A stretch of DNA of 64,000 nucleotides from Rhodococcus tibetensis (lineage in GTDB: Bacteria; Actinomycetota; Actinomycetes; Mycobacteriales; Mycobacteriaceae), in assembly GCF_024438035.1 (NCBI RefSeq), contig NZ_JANFQF010000005.1, positions 186,001 through 250,000 on the forward strand. Direction: 5' to 3'. The position numbers and the translations under genes were made by a program. Shown here one piece after another: positions 49,768-58,030 of the stretch. Within the stretch, counting starts at the first letter, position 1; each line of letters opens with the position of its first letter. The notes below the pieces were generated by a model. That model worked only from the letters and a program-made list of their open reading frames with translations, made no database searches and was not told the origin of the DNA.

Positions 49768-51555
49768 GTGGACTGGAACAACGTGGTATGGGACAGCGCG
49801 GCGTGGCTGTTGAAGGCCTACGTGATGACTGCCGTCGTGTTTGTCGTCGTGATCGTGCTACTCGCTCGATTCACCAAGTGGGGTAGACAGTTCTGGCGTT
49901 TCGCGGCGCCGTATTTCGATCCGAGGCGTAGCCCCAAGCCGCTGGCGATTCTCGCGTTCCTGCTGTTGTTCACGGTGTTCGCGGTGCGGATGAACGTGCT
50001 GTTCTCCTACTGGTCCAACGATTTCTACGACTCGATCCAGAATCTCGACGAGACCGCGTTCTGGCACTTCCTGCGGGTGTTCGCGATTCTCGCCGCCGTC
50101 CATGTCGTACGTGCCCTGATCGACTTTCTTATCGGCCAAACCCTCGACATCGATTGGCGTGTCTGGCTCACCCACCACCTCACCGACGATTGGCTCGACA
50201 GTCGCGCCTACTACCGTGACCGGTTCCTCGACGACGCGATCGACAACCCCGATCAGCGGATTCAGGCCGACATCACCAACTTCGTGACCACGGCCCGCGT
50301 ACTGTCCATGGGGGCCGTCACCGCGGTGCTCTCGATCGTGTCGTTCACCGGGATCCTGTGGGACCTGTCCGGTCCGATGACGGTCTTCGGCACCGAGATC
50401 CCGCGGGCGATGATCTTCCTGGTCTTCGTCTACGTTCTGGTCACCACACTGGTGGCGTTCTGGATCGGTAAGCCGCTCATCAAGCTGAACTTCCTCAACG
50501 AGAAACTCGGGGCGAACTTCCGCTACGCACTGATCCGGGTCCGTGAGTACGGCGAGAGCATTGCGTTCTATCGAGGCGAGAACGTCGAGCGGCGAACTCT
50601 GGCAGGGAGGTTCGCCGCCGTCATCCGCAACATGTGGCACATCGTGTTCCGGACCCTCAAATTCAATGGCTGGAACCTCTCGGTGAACCAGACTGCGGTC
50701 ATCTTCCCCTTTCTGATTCAGGGGCCGCGGCTGTTCAGTGGTCAGGTGTCGCTCGGTGACGTCATGCAGACGTCGACGGCGTTCTCACAGGTGCACGACT
50801 CGCTGTCCTTCTTCCGCGAGTCGTACGACGACTTCGCGAGTTTCCGCGCCACCCTCATCCGACTCAACGGGCTGGCCAACGACAACATGCACGCCGCCGC
50901 ACTCCCGATCCTGAAAACGGGCAAGGCCGGGAATGACCTCGACGTCGAGAAGCTCGACGTGCGCACTCCGTCCGGATCGATCCTGATCGAGGCTCTCGAT
51001 CTCACCGTCGGTCCCGGTCAATCCCTCCTGGTCAAGGGCCCGTCCGGTTCCGGTAAGACAACCCTGCTCCGCACTCTCGCAGATCTGTGGCCCTACGCGG
51101 ACGGCACCGTGTCGCGGCCGTCCGGGGAAGCTATTTTCCTGTCCCAGCGGCCGTATCTGCCGCTCGGTTCGCTACGGACAGCGCTGGCGTACCCCAGCGA
51201 ACCGACGGCGGACGACGGGACGCTCCGCGAGGCGCTGTCGAAGGTGGCGCTGGGCAATCTCGCCGACCGACTCGATGAGACGGCCGACTGGACCCGGATC
51301 CTGTCACCGGGCGAGCAGCAGCGGCTGGCCTTCGCGCGAGTGTTGACCGCGCAGCCGGCGGTCGTCTTCCTCGACGAGGCCACCTCGGCGATCGACGAGG
51401 GGCTCGAGCACACGCTCTACACCCTCCTGCGGTCCGAACTGCCGGACAGCATCGTGGTCAGCGTCGGGCACCGCAGCACGCTGGACCAGTTCCACTCGCT
51501 CGGAGTGGAACTGGAAGGCGAGGGCCGGTGGGCGGAATCTTCATTGGTGGGTTGA
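49768..51555 (+). CDS. ABC transporter, BacA/SbmA-like permease fused to ATPase
   Basis: 595 residues. About six spans in the first 330 residues resemble the SbmA/BacA membrane domain (VRALIDFLIGQTLDIDWRVW and NVERRT), and a C-terminal ATPase follows: Walker A GPSGSGKTTLL, signature LSPGEQQRLAF and Walker B VVFLDEATSAID. In M. tuberculosis, Rv1819c of the same architecture imports cobalamin and hydrophilic peptides. The substrate here is inferred from that homologue. A GTG start; monocistronic between two hairpins. Confidence 0.87.
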   Translation: MDWNNVVWDSAAWLLKAYVMTAVVFVVVIVLLARFTKWGRQFWRFAAPYFDPRRSPKPLAILAFLLLFTVFAVRMNVLFSYWSNDFYDSIQNLDETAFWHFLRVFAILAAVHVVRALIDFLIGQTLDIDWRVWLTHHLTDDWLDSRAYYRDRFLDDAIDNPDQRIQADITNFVTTARVLSMGAVTAVLSIVSFTGILWDLSGPMTVFGTEIPRAMIFLVFVYVLVTTLVAFWIGKPLIKLNFLNEKLGANFRYALIRVREYGESIAFYRGENVERRTLAGRFAAVIRNMWHIVFRTLKFNGWNLSVNQTAVIFPFLIQGPRLFSGQVSLGDVMQTSTAFSQVHDSLSFFRESYDDFASFRATLIRLNGLANDNMHAAALPILKTGKAGNDLDVEKLDVRTPSGSILIEALDLTVGPGQSLLVKGPSGSGKTTLLRTLADLWPYADGTVSRPSGEAIFLSQRPYLPLGSLRTALAYPSEPTADDGTLREALSKVALGNLADRLDETADWTRILSPGEQQRLAFARVLTAQPAVVFLDEATSAIDEGLEHTLYTLLRSELPDSIVVSVGHRSTLDQFHSLGVELEGEGRWAESSLVG

Positions 51556-51564
51556 CGGTCTCCG

Positions 51565-51589
51565 CCGGGGTGCCTCGTCGGCACCCCGG
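51565..51589. terminator. convergent terminator
   Basis: CCGGGGTGCC (51565-51574) and GGCACCCCGG (51580-51589) form a perfect 10-base stem around a 5-base loop, in the 41-base gap between the ABC transporter and the convergent SRPBCC gene. It could stop transcripts from both sides; T-runs are weak. Confidence 0.65.
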
Positions 51590-51596
51590 TGGACTG

Positions 51597-52100
51597 TCAG
51601 TTGGCCTTGCGGTAGGAGGATGCGAGTTCGTCGGCGCGATCCCACGGTGACCAGTTCACTTCGCGGCCGTCGAGTTGCGCCTCCACCACCTCGAGACCGG
51701 CGTGCCATCCCGCCGCGTGCGCATAGGCGGAGTCTTCTTCTTCCACCGTGTGCGTCAGCGTCAACCAGCAACCACCGCTTCCGTCGGGACTCAGCTCCCA
51801 ATGCAGCGTCTCCGCGTCCCACAGGTACTCCAGAATGTGGGCGGGATGCACCGAGATGACCGTTCCAGTGGTCGTGTGGTCTTCGGGTAGGCCGAATCGG
51901 CGGACCTGCTCCGGTGTCACGCGGAACACCAGTTCCGCCCCGGGGGTGAGGTCGAAGTCGACGTCGGCGGGGAACCAGGCCTTCAGATACTGGGGGTCGG
52001 TCAGTACCCGCCACACCTTCTCCGGAGAATGCGACAACGCTTGCTGGAAGCGAAGAGCTACGCGCCCGTCGTACGTGAAGTTGACGGTGCCGAGATCCAT
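51597..52100 (-). CDS. SRPBCC (AHSA1-like) domain protein
   Basis: 167 residues: an alpha/beta barrel of the START-related kind, opening in DLGTVNFTYDGRVALRFQQ and LSHSPEKVWRVLTDPQYLKAWFP. Such proteins bind hydrophobic ligands. The start at 52100 has GGAGGT upstream; a longer reading to 52193 would add an unsupported N-terminus. The ligand is unknown. Confidence 0.88.
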   Translation of the reverse strand: MDLGTVNFTYDGRVALRFQQALSHSPEKVWRVLTDPQYLKAWFPADVDFDLTPGAELVFRVTPEQVRRFGLPEDHTTTGTVISVHPAHILEYLWDAETLHWELSPDGSGGCWLTLTHTVEEEDSAYAHAAGWHAGLEVVEAQLDGREVNWSPWDRADELASSYRKAN

Positions 52101-52246
52101 GGGTGACCTCCGTGCTCGAGGGCGGAACCGTGCCACCATGGTACTGGCAGGCGACCGCAGAGCCACAGGGTTCGAGCACAAAAAAGCCGCCACTACCTGG
52201 GGCTCAGTTCTCGATGGTCACGCGGGTCGACAAGGAGGTACAACGG

Positions 52247-52757
52247 ATGGCCGCGAGAATGACCGACCACTTGATGCACGCCGGACACGAGCCGTCATCG
52301 ACCCGCGGACGGGCTTCGGGTTTCACACCACCGCCGGCACGCCGATAACCGTCACTGCCGGTTCTGTCAGTGGTCACGCATTTCGGCCGTCGGATTTCGA
52401 ATCGATCACTCTCGACTTCGCCGAATCCAACCGGCCGCTGATGCTGTTCGAATTCGTGCTCCCAGCTCGCTACGACTTGCCGCGTGCCGACGTGATCGCG
52501 ACGCTCGAGCCGAGTGTGACCGCGACTGTGTGCGCCTACAAAGGTCACGCCTCGCACTGGTCGCTCCCGGGAGCGGGTGACAAGGGCGTCGACACCGCAT
52601 GGATTACGAACAACCCCCGATCGAACTTGCTCAGATCGCCGGAATGGTCTGCTTGTATCAGGAACGTGTCGATGTCGTCGACGACGAGGCACAGACCAGA
52701 CCTGTCACACCCTGGTCGAAGCGGTCCTCGGCGAGACGTGGCCGGCGGCGGTGGTGA
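52247..52757 (+). pseudogene. decayed DUF427-family gene
   Basis: An excellent ribosome site (AAGGAGGT) leads to an ATG at 52247. The first 13 or so codons resemble the DUF427 N-terminus (RMTDHLMHAG, frame 2) but stop at 52348. DUF427 similarity resumes in frame 1: GFHTTAGTPITV and HAFRPSDF, then ESNRPLMLFEFVLPARYDLP, CAYKGHASHW and DTAW near 52600. There a single missing G (TGGATT where TGGGATT is expected) shifts to frame 3, where YEQPPIELAQIAGMV, YQERVDVVVDD and RPVTPWS run to a stop at 52757. Blocks usual in full-length members are missing between ITLDF and AESNRP and near the start. So it has two or more deletions and a -1 shift. The protein would be nonfunctional. Confidence 0.78.
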
Positions 52758-52780
52758 AGTGGGCGCGAAAGGAGGCCTTG

Positions 52781-52826
52781 CGCGCGAATCGCAGGTCGGA
52801 AATATTCCTCACCTGCGATTCGCGCG
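52781..52826 (-). terminator. 16-base-pair hairpin downstream of the tRNA
   Basis: CGCGCGAATCGCAGGT (52781-52796) pairs perfectly with ACCTGCGATTCGCGCG (52811-52826). The loop itself holds GGAA-ATA-TTCC. It lies 14 bases beyond the tRNA 3' end on the minus strand, followed there by CCTCCTTTCG, so it is a probable terminator for the tRNA transcript. It is unusually long and may be bidirectional. Confidence 0.65.
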
Positions 52827-52839
52827 AATGTCTCGACAG

Positions 52840-52913
52840 TGCCCTCGGTGAGACTCGAACTCACACTGGACGGGTTTTGAATCCGTTTCCTCTGCCAATT
52901 GGGATACGAGGGC
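52840..52913 (-). tRNA. tRNA-Leu (anticodon CAA), short variable arm
   Basis: On the minus strand the acceptor stem GCCCTCG/CGAGGGC, discriminator A, T-arm GTGAG-TTCGAGT-CTCAC, D-stem TCC/GGA and anticodon stem ACGGA/CCCGT all fold. The anticodon loop is TTCAAAA, giving CAA (Leu, UUG codon). The variable region is only 5 bases (CCAGT), a class I shape, where bacterial tRNA-Leu normally has a long arm. One A-C mismatch closes the anticodon stem. No encoded CCA. I recall a tRNA-Leu near Rv1626 in M. tuberculosis, which would fit. Confidence 0.85.
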
Positions 52914-53022
52914 GTGTTGCGCTGTACCACTGTAGAAGATCGTCGTCGGGAGTCAACCACCGGTACCCTCTAACCGTTCGCTCCCCGCTCCGGGGTCGTC
53001 CGAGCAGAGGAGAATGGGGACC

Positions 53023-53640
53023 ATGAACGCTCCGCAGCCGCAAGGTGTGCCGACCCCGCCGCGACGGGTCGTGGTGGCCGAAGACGAGGCACTGATCAGG
53101 CTGGATCTGGTCGAGATGCTGCGTGAAGAGGGTTACGACGTGGTCGGTGAGGCCGGTGACGGGCAGACCGCCGTCGATTTGGCGGTCGAACTGAAGCCCG
53201 ACCTCGTGATCATGGATGTGAAGATGCCGCGGCGCGACGGCATCGATGCGGCGTCGGAGATCGCCGCGAAACGTATTGCCCCGGTTGTCATTCTCACCGC
53301 ATTCAGTCAGCGAGACTTGGTCGAGCGGGCGCGTGACGCCGGCGCCATGGCGTATCTGGTCAAGCCGTTCTCCGTTGCCGACTTGGTGCCCGCCGTGGAG
53401 TTGGCAGCCAGCCGGTTCAAGGAAGTAACCGCGTTGGAGCGCGAAATTTCCGACCTGTCCGAACGGCTGGAGACCCGAAAGGTCGTCGAGCGCGCCAAGG
53501 GTGTGCTGATGGACAAGCAGTCTTTGACGGAACCCGAAGCGTTCCGGTGGATTCAGCGGGCCGCGATGGACCGCCGTTCGACCATGAAAGCGGTGGCCCA
53601 GGTCGTCCTGGAGACCCTCGGCGGCGAGACGCCCCAGTAA
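53023..53640 (+). CDS. pdtaR: response regulator with ANTAR RNA-binding domain (PdtaR)
   Basis: 205 residues, the length of Rv1626. Receiver domain: acidic pocket E20-D21-E22, phospho-acceptor D65 (VIMDVKMP), conserved K114 (YLVKPFS). ANTAR domain at about 133-205 (RKVVERAKGVLMDKQSLTEPEAFRWIQ), an antiterminator that binds RNA hairpins. Partner kinase PdtaS is not in the window. The start is 53023 or the in-frame ATG at 53014; GAGGAG lies too near the latter. Confidence 0.94.
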   Translation: MNAPQPQGVPTPPRRVVVAEDEALIRLDLVEMLREEGYDVVGEAGDGQTAVDLAVELKPDLVIMDVKMPRRDGIDAASEIAAKRIAPVVILTAFSQRDLVERARDAGAMAYLVKPFSVADLVPAVELAASRFKEVTALEREISDLSERLETRKVVERAKGVLMDKQSLTEPEAFRWIQRAAMDRRSTMKAVAQVVLETLGGETPQ

Positions 53641-53711
53641 TTGGGCGGGGTGCCCGCGGCAGGCGTTGTGGCCTGTTGTTCCGCGACGTCACGCTACGGC
53701 CGCGTAAACAC

Positions 53712-53740
53712 TGACCGCATTCAGGTCACAGTAAGGTCAC
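53712..53740 (+). repeat. GGTCA repeat upstream of livK
   Basis: AGGTCAC occurs at 53723-53729 and 53734-53740, 11 bases apart (one helical turn), and an inverted TGACC lies at 53712-53716. Three half-sites in 29 bases suggest a regulator site. Position in the 208-base pdtaR-livK gap, about 110 bases before the livK ATG. Confidence 0.45.
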
Positions 53741-53848
53741 GAGCCTTTCGCCAGGGGTCGCGAACGCCGCCGGACAGCTAGCGTCTGATCCCACAGCGGA
53801 CGCCAACTCGGGTGGCGCCCGTACTCAGGTGATCTAAGGAGACATTGG

Positions 53849-55174
53849 ATGGCTAAACGGACCCTCGTGCGGGCGGCCGCGGTTCTCGGCGCGGCGAGCC
53901 TTGCACTCGCAGGTTGTAGTTCGGACAGTGGCGACGAGTCCGCGAGCGGAAGCGACGGTGCCGCCGCCTCGGCCACCACGGTGACCACCGACTGCACCCC
54001 CGAAGAGGCGACGGCCGGAACGACCCCGTCCACGGCACCACTGAAGATCGGCACCCTGCTGCCCGACACCGGCAGCCTCTCCTTCCTCGGCCCCCCGATG
54101 GTGGCGGGCACCCAGCTGGGTGTCAACGATGTCAATGCGGCCGGCGGAGTGCTCGGCCAGCCCGTGCAGTTGATTCCGGGCGACTCGGGCGACACGACCA
54201 CGGATACGGCCAACTCCACGGTCGACCGCGAATTGGCTGCGGGCACACAGGTAATCGTCGGTGCGGCGTCGTCCTCGGTGTCGCTCAAGGTCATCGACAA
54301 GGTAACCAGTGCGGGTGTCGTGATGTTCTCGCCGGCCAACACGTCCGACCAGTTCGTCTGCTACGCCGACAAGGGCCAGTATTTCCGCACGGCGCCCACA
54401 GACGTGCTGCAGGCTCAGGCTGTGTCGCAGCTCATCTCGGACGACGGCGGCCAGCGTGTGTCCGTCCTGGCGCTGAACGATCCCTACGGCACCGGGCTCG
54501 CCGACAACATCGCGCAGAACCTTGCGGATGCCGGCATTCCCGAAGACCAGATCCAGAAGATCATCTACGACCCCAACGCGCAGTCGTTCAACTCCGAGAT
54601 AGACCAGGTCAAGGACTTCGCCCCGGATGCTGTGGCGGTAGTGGGATTCGAGGAGTCGGCCAAGATCATCACTCGTATGCACGAGGTGGGCATCGGCCCG
54701 TCCGACGGCATGAAGGTTTACGGCGTGGACGGCAACATGGGTAACGCGCTCGGTGAGTCGGTGGCGCCGCCGCTGCTCGACGGGATGCAGGGCACCACGC
54801 CGCTCACCGACGTCGGCCCGGCCTTCCAGGATCGCCTCAAGGGCATCAACGGAGCGTTGATCGACTTCAACTACGCCGGTGAGTCTTACGACGCCGTCGT
54901 GGTCTCTGCGCTGGCCGCGGAGGCGGCGAAGTCGACGGCGGGCCGCGACATCGCCGCGAACATCAACAAGGTCACCGAGGGTGGCACGCCCTGCACGTCG
55001 TACCAGGAGTGCCTGCCGCTCGTGCAGGCCGGAACGGACGTCGACTACAACGGCGTCACCGGCAAGCTCGACTTCACCGATGCGGGCGAACCTTCCATCG
55101 GTTCGTACGGCAAGCTGAAGTTCGGCGCCGACAACAAGTTGACGACGAACGGATACATCGTCGTGGGGGAGTGA
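53849..55174 (+). CDS. livK: branched-chain amino acid type ABC transporter, substrate-binding lipoprotein
   Basis: 441 residues. Signal peptide with lipobox ending LAGC (C23), then an Asp/Ser/Gly-rich linker and a type I periplasmic binding domain. Predicted ligand is a branched-chain amino acid, amide or urea; the operon context supports only the class. AAGGAGAC precedes the ATG at 53849. It is convergent with livFGMH, an unusual split of one transporter onto two transcripts. Confidence 0.9.
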   Translation: MAKRTLVRAAAVLGAASLALAGCSSDSGDESASGSDGAAASATTVTTDCTPEEATAGTTPSTAPLKIGTLLPDTGSLSFLGPPMVAGTQLGVNDVNAAGGVLGQPVQLIPGDSGDTTTDTANSTVDRELAAGTQVIVGAASSSVSLKVIDKVTSAGVVMFSPANTSDQFVCYADKGQYFRTAPTDVLQAQAVSQLISDDGGQRVSVLALNDPYGTGLADNIAQNLADAGIPEDQIQKIIYDPNAQSFNSEIDQVKDFAPDAVAVVGFEESAKIITRMHEVGIGPSDGMKVYGVDGNMGNALGESVAPPLLDGMQGTTPLTDVGPAFQDRLKGINGALIDFNYAGESYDAVVVSALAAEAAKSTAGRDIAANINKVTEGGTPCTSYQECLPLVQAGTDVDYNGVTGKLDFTDAGEPSIGSYGKLKFGADNKLTTNGYIVVGE

Positions 55175-55192
55175 TCGTTCCGGAGTAGAACG

Positions 55193-55224
55193 GACTGTGG
55201 GCCAGGGAAACCTGGCCCACAGTC
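55193..55224. terminator. bidirectional terminator between livK and livF
   Basis: GACTGTGGGCCAGG (55193-55206) pairs perfectly with CCTGGCCCACAGTC (55211-55224) around a GAAA tetraloop, giving a 14-base stem. It separates two convergent transcripts 18 bases after the livK stop. Confidence 0.85.
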
Positions 55225-55236
55225 ATGTCCGGACTT

Positions 55237-56028
55237 CTATTTCTCCTGACTGCCCGCGAGGGTCCCGAGATACAACTCGATCACCTTGGGGTCGTGCATG
55301 AGGTTGGGTCCCGAGTCGGTGTAGGCATTGCGGCCCTGGTCCAGAACGTAACCGCGGTCGCAGATCTGGAGGCACCGACGGGCGTTCTGCTCCACCATGA
55401 TCACCGAGACGCCCGCTGCGTTGATCTTCTTGCAGCGGATGAACACCTCGTCCTGAAACATCGGGGAGAGACCGGCGGACGGTTCGTCGAGGAGCAGTAC
55501 GGACGGGTCCATCATCAGTGCCCGGCCCATCGCGACCATCTGCCGCTCACCGCCGGAGAGGGCACCGGCCTTCACTTTTCTGCGTTCGACGAGCAGTGGG
55601 AAGAGGTCGCCCACGAAGGCGAATCGCTCATCGAATGCTTTCGGCCGCAGATACATTCCCATCTCGAGGTTTTCCTCGATGGTGAGGGAGGGAAAGACGT
55701 TCTGTGTCTGCGGCACGTAACCCACGCCCTTCTGGACGAGGATGTGTGCAGGCTTCGACGTGATGTTCTCGCCGCGCAGGGTCACCGAGCCTTGCCGGAC
55801 CGGAATGAGCCCGAACAATGACTTGAGCAGAGTCGACTTACCGGCTCCGTTGGGGCCGATGATGCCGACGATCTCCCCTTCTCGAAGGAAGAAGTTACAT
55901 TCACGCAGGATGTTGACGCCCGGGATGTATCCCGCGACCACGCCGTCGGCCCGGACGAGAGCGCCTTCCGCGAGCCGTGCGTGCTCCTCGGGTGTCGCCG
56001 CAAATTCTGCTGGAGTCGATTCGGTCAT
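55237..56028 (-). CDS. livF: branched-chain amino acid ABC transporter ATPase LivF
   Basis: 263 residues. Walker A GPNGAGKSTLLKSL, signature LSGGERQM, Walker B VLLLDEPSAGL. Close to LivF; HisP-type sequence order. Last gene of livHMGF; its ATG overlaps the livG stop by 4 bases. Confidence 0.93.
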   Translation of the reverse strand: MTESTPAEFAATPEEHARLAEGALVRADGVVAGYIPGVNILRECNFFLREGEIVGIIGPNGAGKSTLLKSLFGLIPVRQGSVTLRGENITSKPAHILVQKGVGYVPQTQNVFPSLTIEENLEMGMYLRPKAFDERFAFVGDLFPLLVERRKVKAGALSGGERQMVAMGRALMMDPSVLLLDEPSAGLSPMFQDEVFIRCKKINAAGVSVIMVEQNARRCLQICDRGYVLDQGRNAYTDSGPNLMHDPKVIELYLGTLAGSQEK

Positions 56029-57044
56029 GGGTGCTCACGCCTCAGCTCGGTGATGTCGGATTCGGAGAGGTCGCCGCCGGTCTCGAGGGTCTGTGCCTCC
56101 GCTGTTTCGAGAGCCTCGGCGAGCGCCGCCGTCTCGCCGACAGGATTTCCCTCGTCGTCGAATTCGAGTGCCTGATCGTGGTGGCTGCCCAGATAGGCGT
56201 CGACCACGGCGTTGTTGGACGAGAGGTGACCCGGCGTGGATTCGGCGATGACACTGCCCTGTGCCATCACCACCACCCAATCGCTGATGTCGCGAATCAC
56301 GTCCATGTCGTGTTCGACGAAAACGACGGTCATGCCTTCGTCTCGCAGCGATTTGATGTGTCCGAGCAAACTCTGGGTGAGAGCCGGATTCACCCCCGCC
56401 ATGGGTTCGTCGAGCATCACCACGGTCGGTTCGGTCATCAGCGCGCGAGCCATTTCCAGCAGCTTGCGCTGGCCACCCGACAGTGAGCCGGCGAGGTCGT
56501 CGGCCTTGGTGTCGAGCTTGAATCGCGCGAGCAACTCGTTGGCACGCTCCGTGACGGCCTTCTCCTGCGCCTTCCACATCCACGGCAACAGGCTGGTGAG
56601 CATTCGCTCACCGCGCTGCCCGGTTGCGCCGAGGCGAACGTTGTCCAGCACCGTCAGCTTGGACAGCGCCTTGGTGAGCTGGAAGGTGCGGACGACGCCC
56701 TTGCGTGCCACCTGATGCGGATACATCCGGCCGAGGGACTGGCCGTCCATCGACCAGGTGCCGGTGTCGGGCCGGTCGAAACCGGTGAGGAGGTTGAACA
56801 GGGTGGTCTTGCCCGCACCGTTGGGGCCGATCAGCCCGGTGATGCATCCACGCTGGATTTCGAGGTGCGCCACATCGACGGCCTTGAGTCCACCGAAGGT
56901 GCGCGAGACATTGTCCACCACCAGAATCGGGTCGGGCTTGGACGCACCGGGGGCCTGGGGGACGTCGGTGAAGATCGCCGCCCGCTCCTCGGGGGTGAGC
57001 GTGGTAGCGGTCTGCTGATCGTCGGGCAGTCTGTGGTCAGGCAT
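56025..57044 (-). CDS. livG: branched-chain amino acid ABC transporter ATPase LivG, extended
   Basis: 339 residues, against about 255 in E. coli LivG. Walker A GPNGAGKTTLFNLL, signature LSGGQRKLLEM and Walker B VVMLDEPMAGVNP are intact. The first 40 residues and the last about 55 (acidic, with runs such as AEALETAEAQTLETG) are additional and lack motifs. Its ATG overlaps the livM stop by 8 bases. Confidence 0.92.
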   Translation of the reverse strand: MPDHRLPDDQQTATTLTPEERAAIFTDVPQAPGASKPDPILVVDNVSRTFGGLKAVDVAHLEIQRGCITGLIGPNGAGKTTLFNLLTGFDRPDTGTWSMDGQSLGRMYPHQVARKGVVRTFQLTKALSKLTVLDNVRLGATGQRGERMLTSLLPWMWKAQEKAVTERANELLARFKLDTKADDLAGSLSGGQRKLLEMARALMTEPTVVMLDEPMAGVNPALTQSLLGHIKSLRDEGMTVVFVEHDMDVIRDISDWVVVMAQGSVIAESTPGHLSSNNAVVDAYLGSHHDQALEFDDEGNPVGETAALAEALETAEAQTLETGGDLSESDITELRREHP

Positions 57045-58026
57045 TGAGCTGCACCTCCCGCTTGTTGCCCAGTATGCCCTGTGGGCGGAATACCATCAGT
57101 ACCGCAATCATGATGCCCAGCAGGACGAACCGCATGGCTCCGACCTGCTGTTCCGTCAGCGGTAACAGGGGATCGGGGCCGGAGATGGCCTGCCGCAACA
57201 GGGCGTCGGGGATGGCCAGCAGGAACCAGAAGAACATCGCGCCGATCACGGGCCCGAAGACGGTGGCTGCGCCACCGAGAATGAGGGCGCCGAAAGCGAA
57301 GAAGGTCTGGGCGGTGGAATAGAAGTCCGGGTTGATCGATTTCGTCTGCAATGCGTTGAACACACCGCCGAGTCCGCCGATCATGCCGCCGAGGACCAGC
57401 GCCTGCATCTTGTAGACGAAGACGTTCTTGCCGAGCGAACGGGCTGCGTCCTCGTCCTCGCGAACTGCCTTGAGTACTCGGCCCCACGGGCTGTGGGTGA
57501 GGAGGTACACGAACCCACACAGAACGAGCACGAGTGTCCAGCCGACCACCATGGACCATAGGTCGTCGCCGTAGAACTTGACGCCGAGGAAGTTGTACTG
57601 CTTCCCGGAGTCGAACGGGCTCAGTGAAGTGAACGGGTCGGCGAAGCCGAAAAGTCCGTTGGTCGAACCGGTGATGGAATCTGATGCGGTGGAACGGAAG
57701 ATCAAGCGCAGAATCTCGGAGGCCGCGATGGTGACGATGGCGAGATAGTCGGCCCGCAAGCGCAGTGTCGGGATACCGAGTACGAGAGCGAGGAGCCCGG
57801 CGGCGGCGAGACCGACCAGGATGCCGAGCCACAGCGGCTGCTCGTAGGTGACGGTCATGATGCCCACGCCGTACCCGCCGAGGAGGGCGAAACCGATCTG
57901 GCCGAAGTTCAGAAGGCCGGCATAGCCGAAGTGGAGGTTGAGACCGATTGCCAGCAACGCGTAGAAGATCGCCGAGGGGCCGATCAGCTGGGCGAGTGAG
58001 ACCTGGAGTGCTCCGGGAATGTCCAT
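57037..58026 (-). CDS. livM: branched-chain amino acid ABC transporter permease LivM
   Basis: 329 residues with about nine spans. The conserved region is HSPWGRVLKAVREDEDAARSLGKNVFVYKMQAL-like (EDEDAARSLG), which contacts LivG/LivF. The ATG is 4 bases after the livH stop. It ends in the ATG overlap with livG. Confidence 0.93.
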   Translation of the reverse strand: MDIPGALQVSLAQLIGPSAIFYALLAIGLNLHFGYAGLLNFGQIGFALLGGYGVGIMTVTYEQPLWLGILVGLAAAGLLALVLGIPTLRLRADYLAIVTIAASEILRLIFRSTASDSITGSTNGLFGFADPFTSLSPFDSGKQYNFLGVKFYGDDLWSMVVGWTLVLVLCGFVYLLTHSPWGRVLKAVREDEDAARSLGKNVFVYKMQALVLGGMIGGLGGVFNALQTKSINPDFYSTAQTFFAFGALILGGAATVFGPVIGAMFFWFLLAIPDALLRQAISGPDPLLPLTEQQVGAMRFVLLGIMIAVLMVFRPQGILGNKREVQLNA

Positions 58027-58030
58027 ACGA

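Noticed and set aside
51748-52851. A 367-codon plus-strand frame
   Set aside because: Its first part is antisense to the SRPBCC gene and its last part is only one frame of the decayed DUF427 gene.
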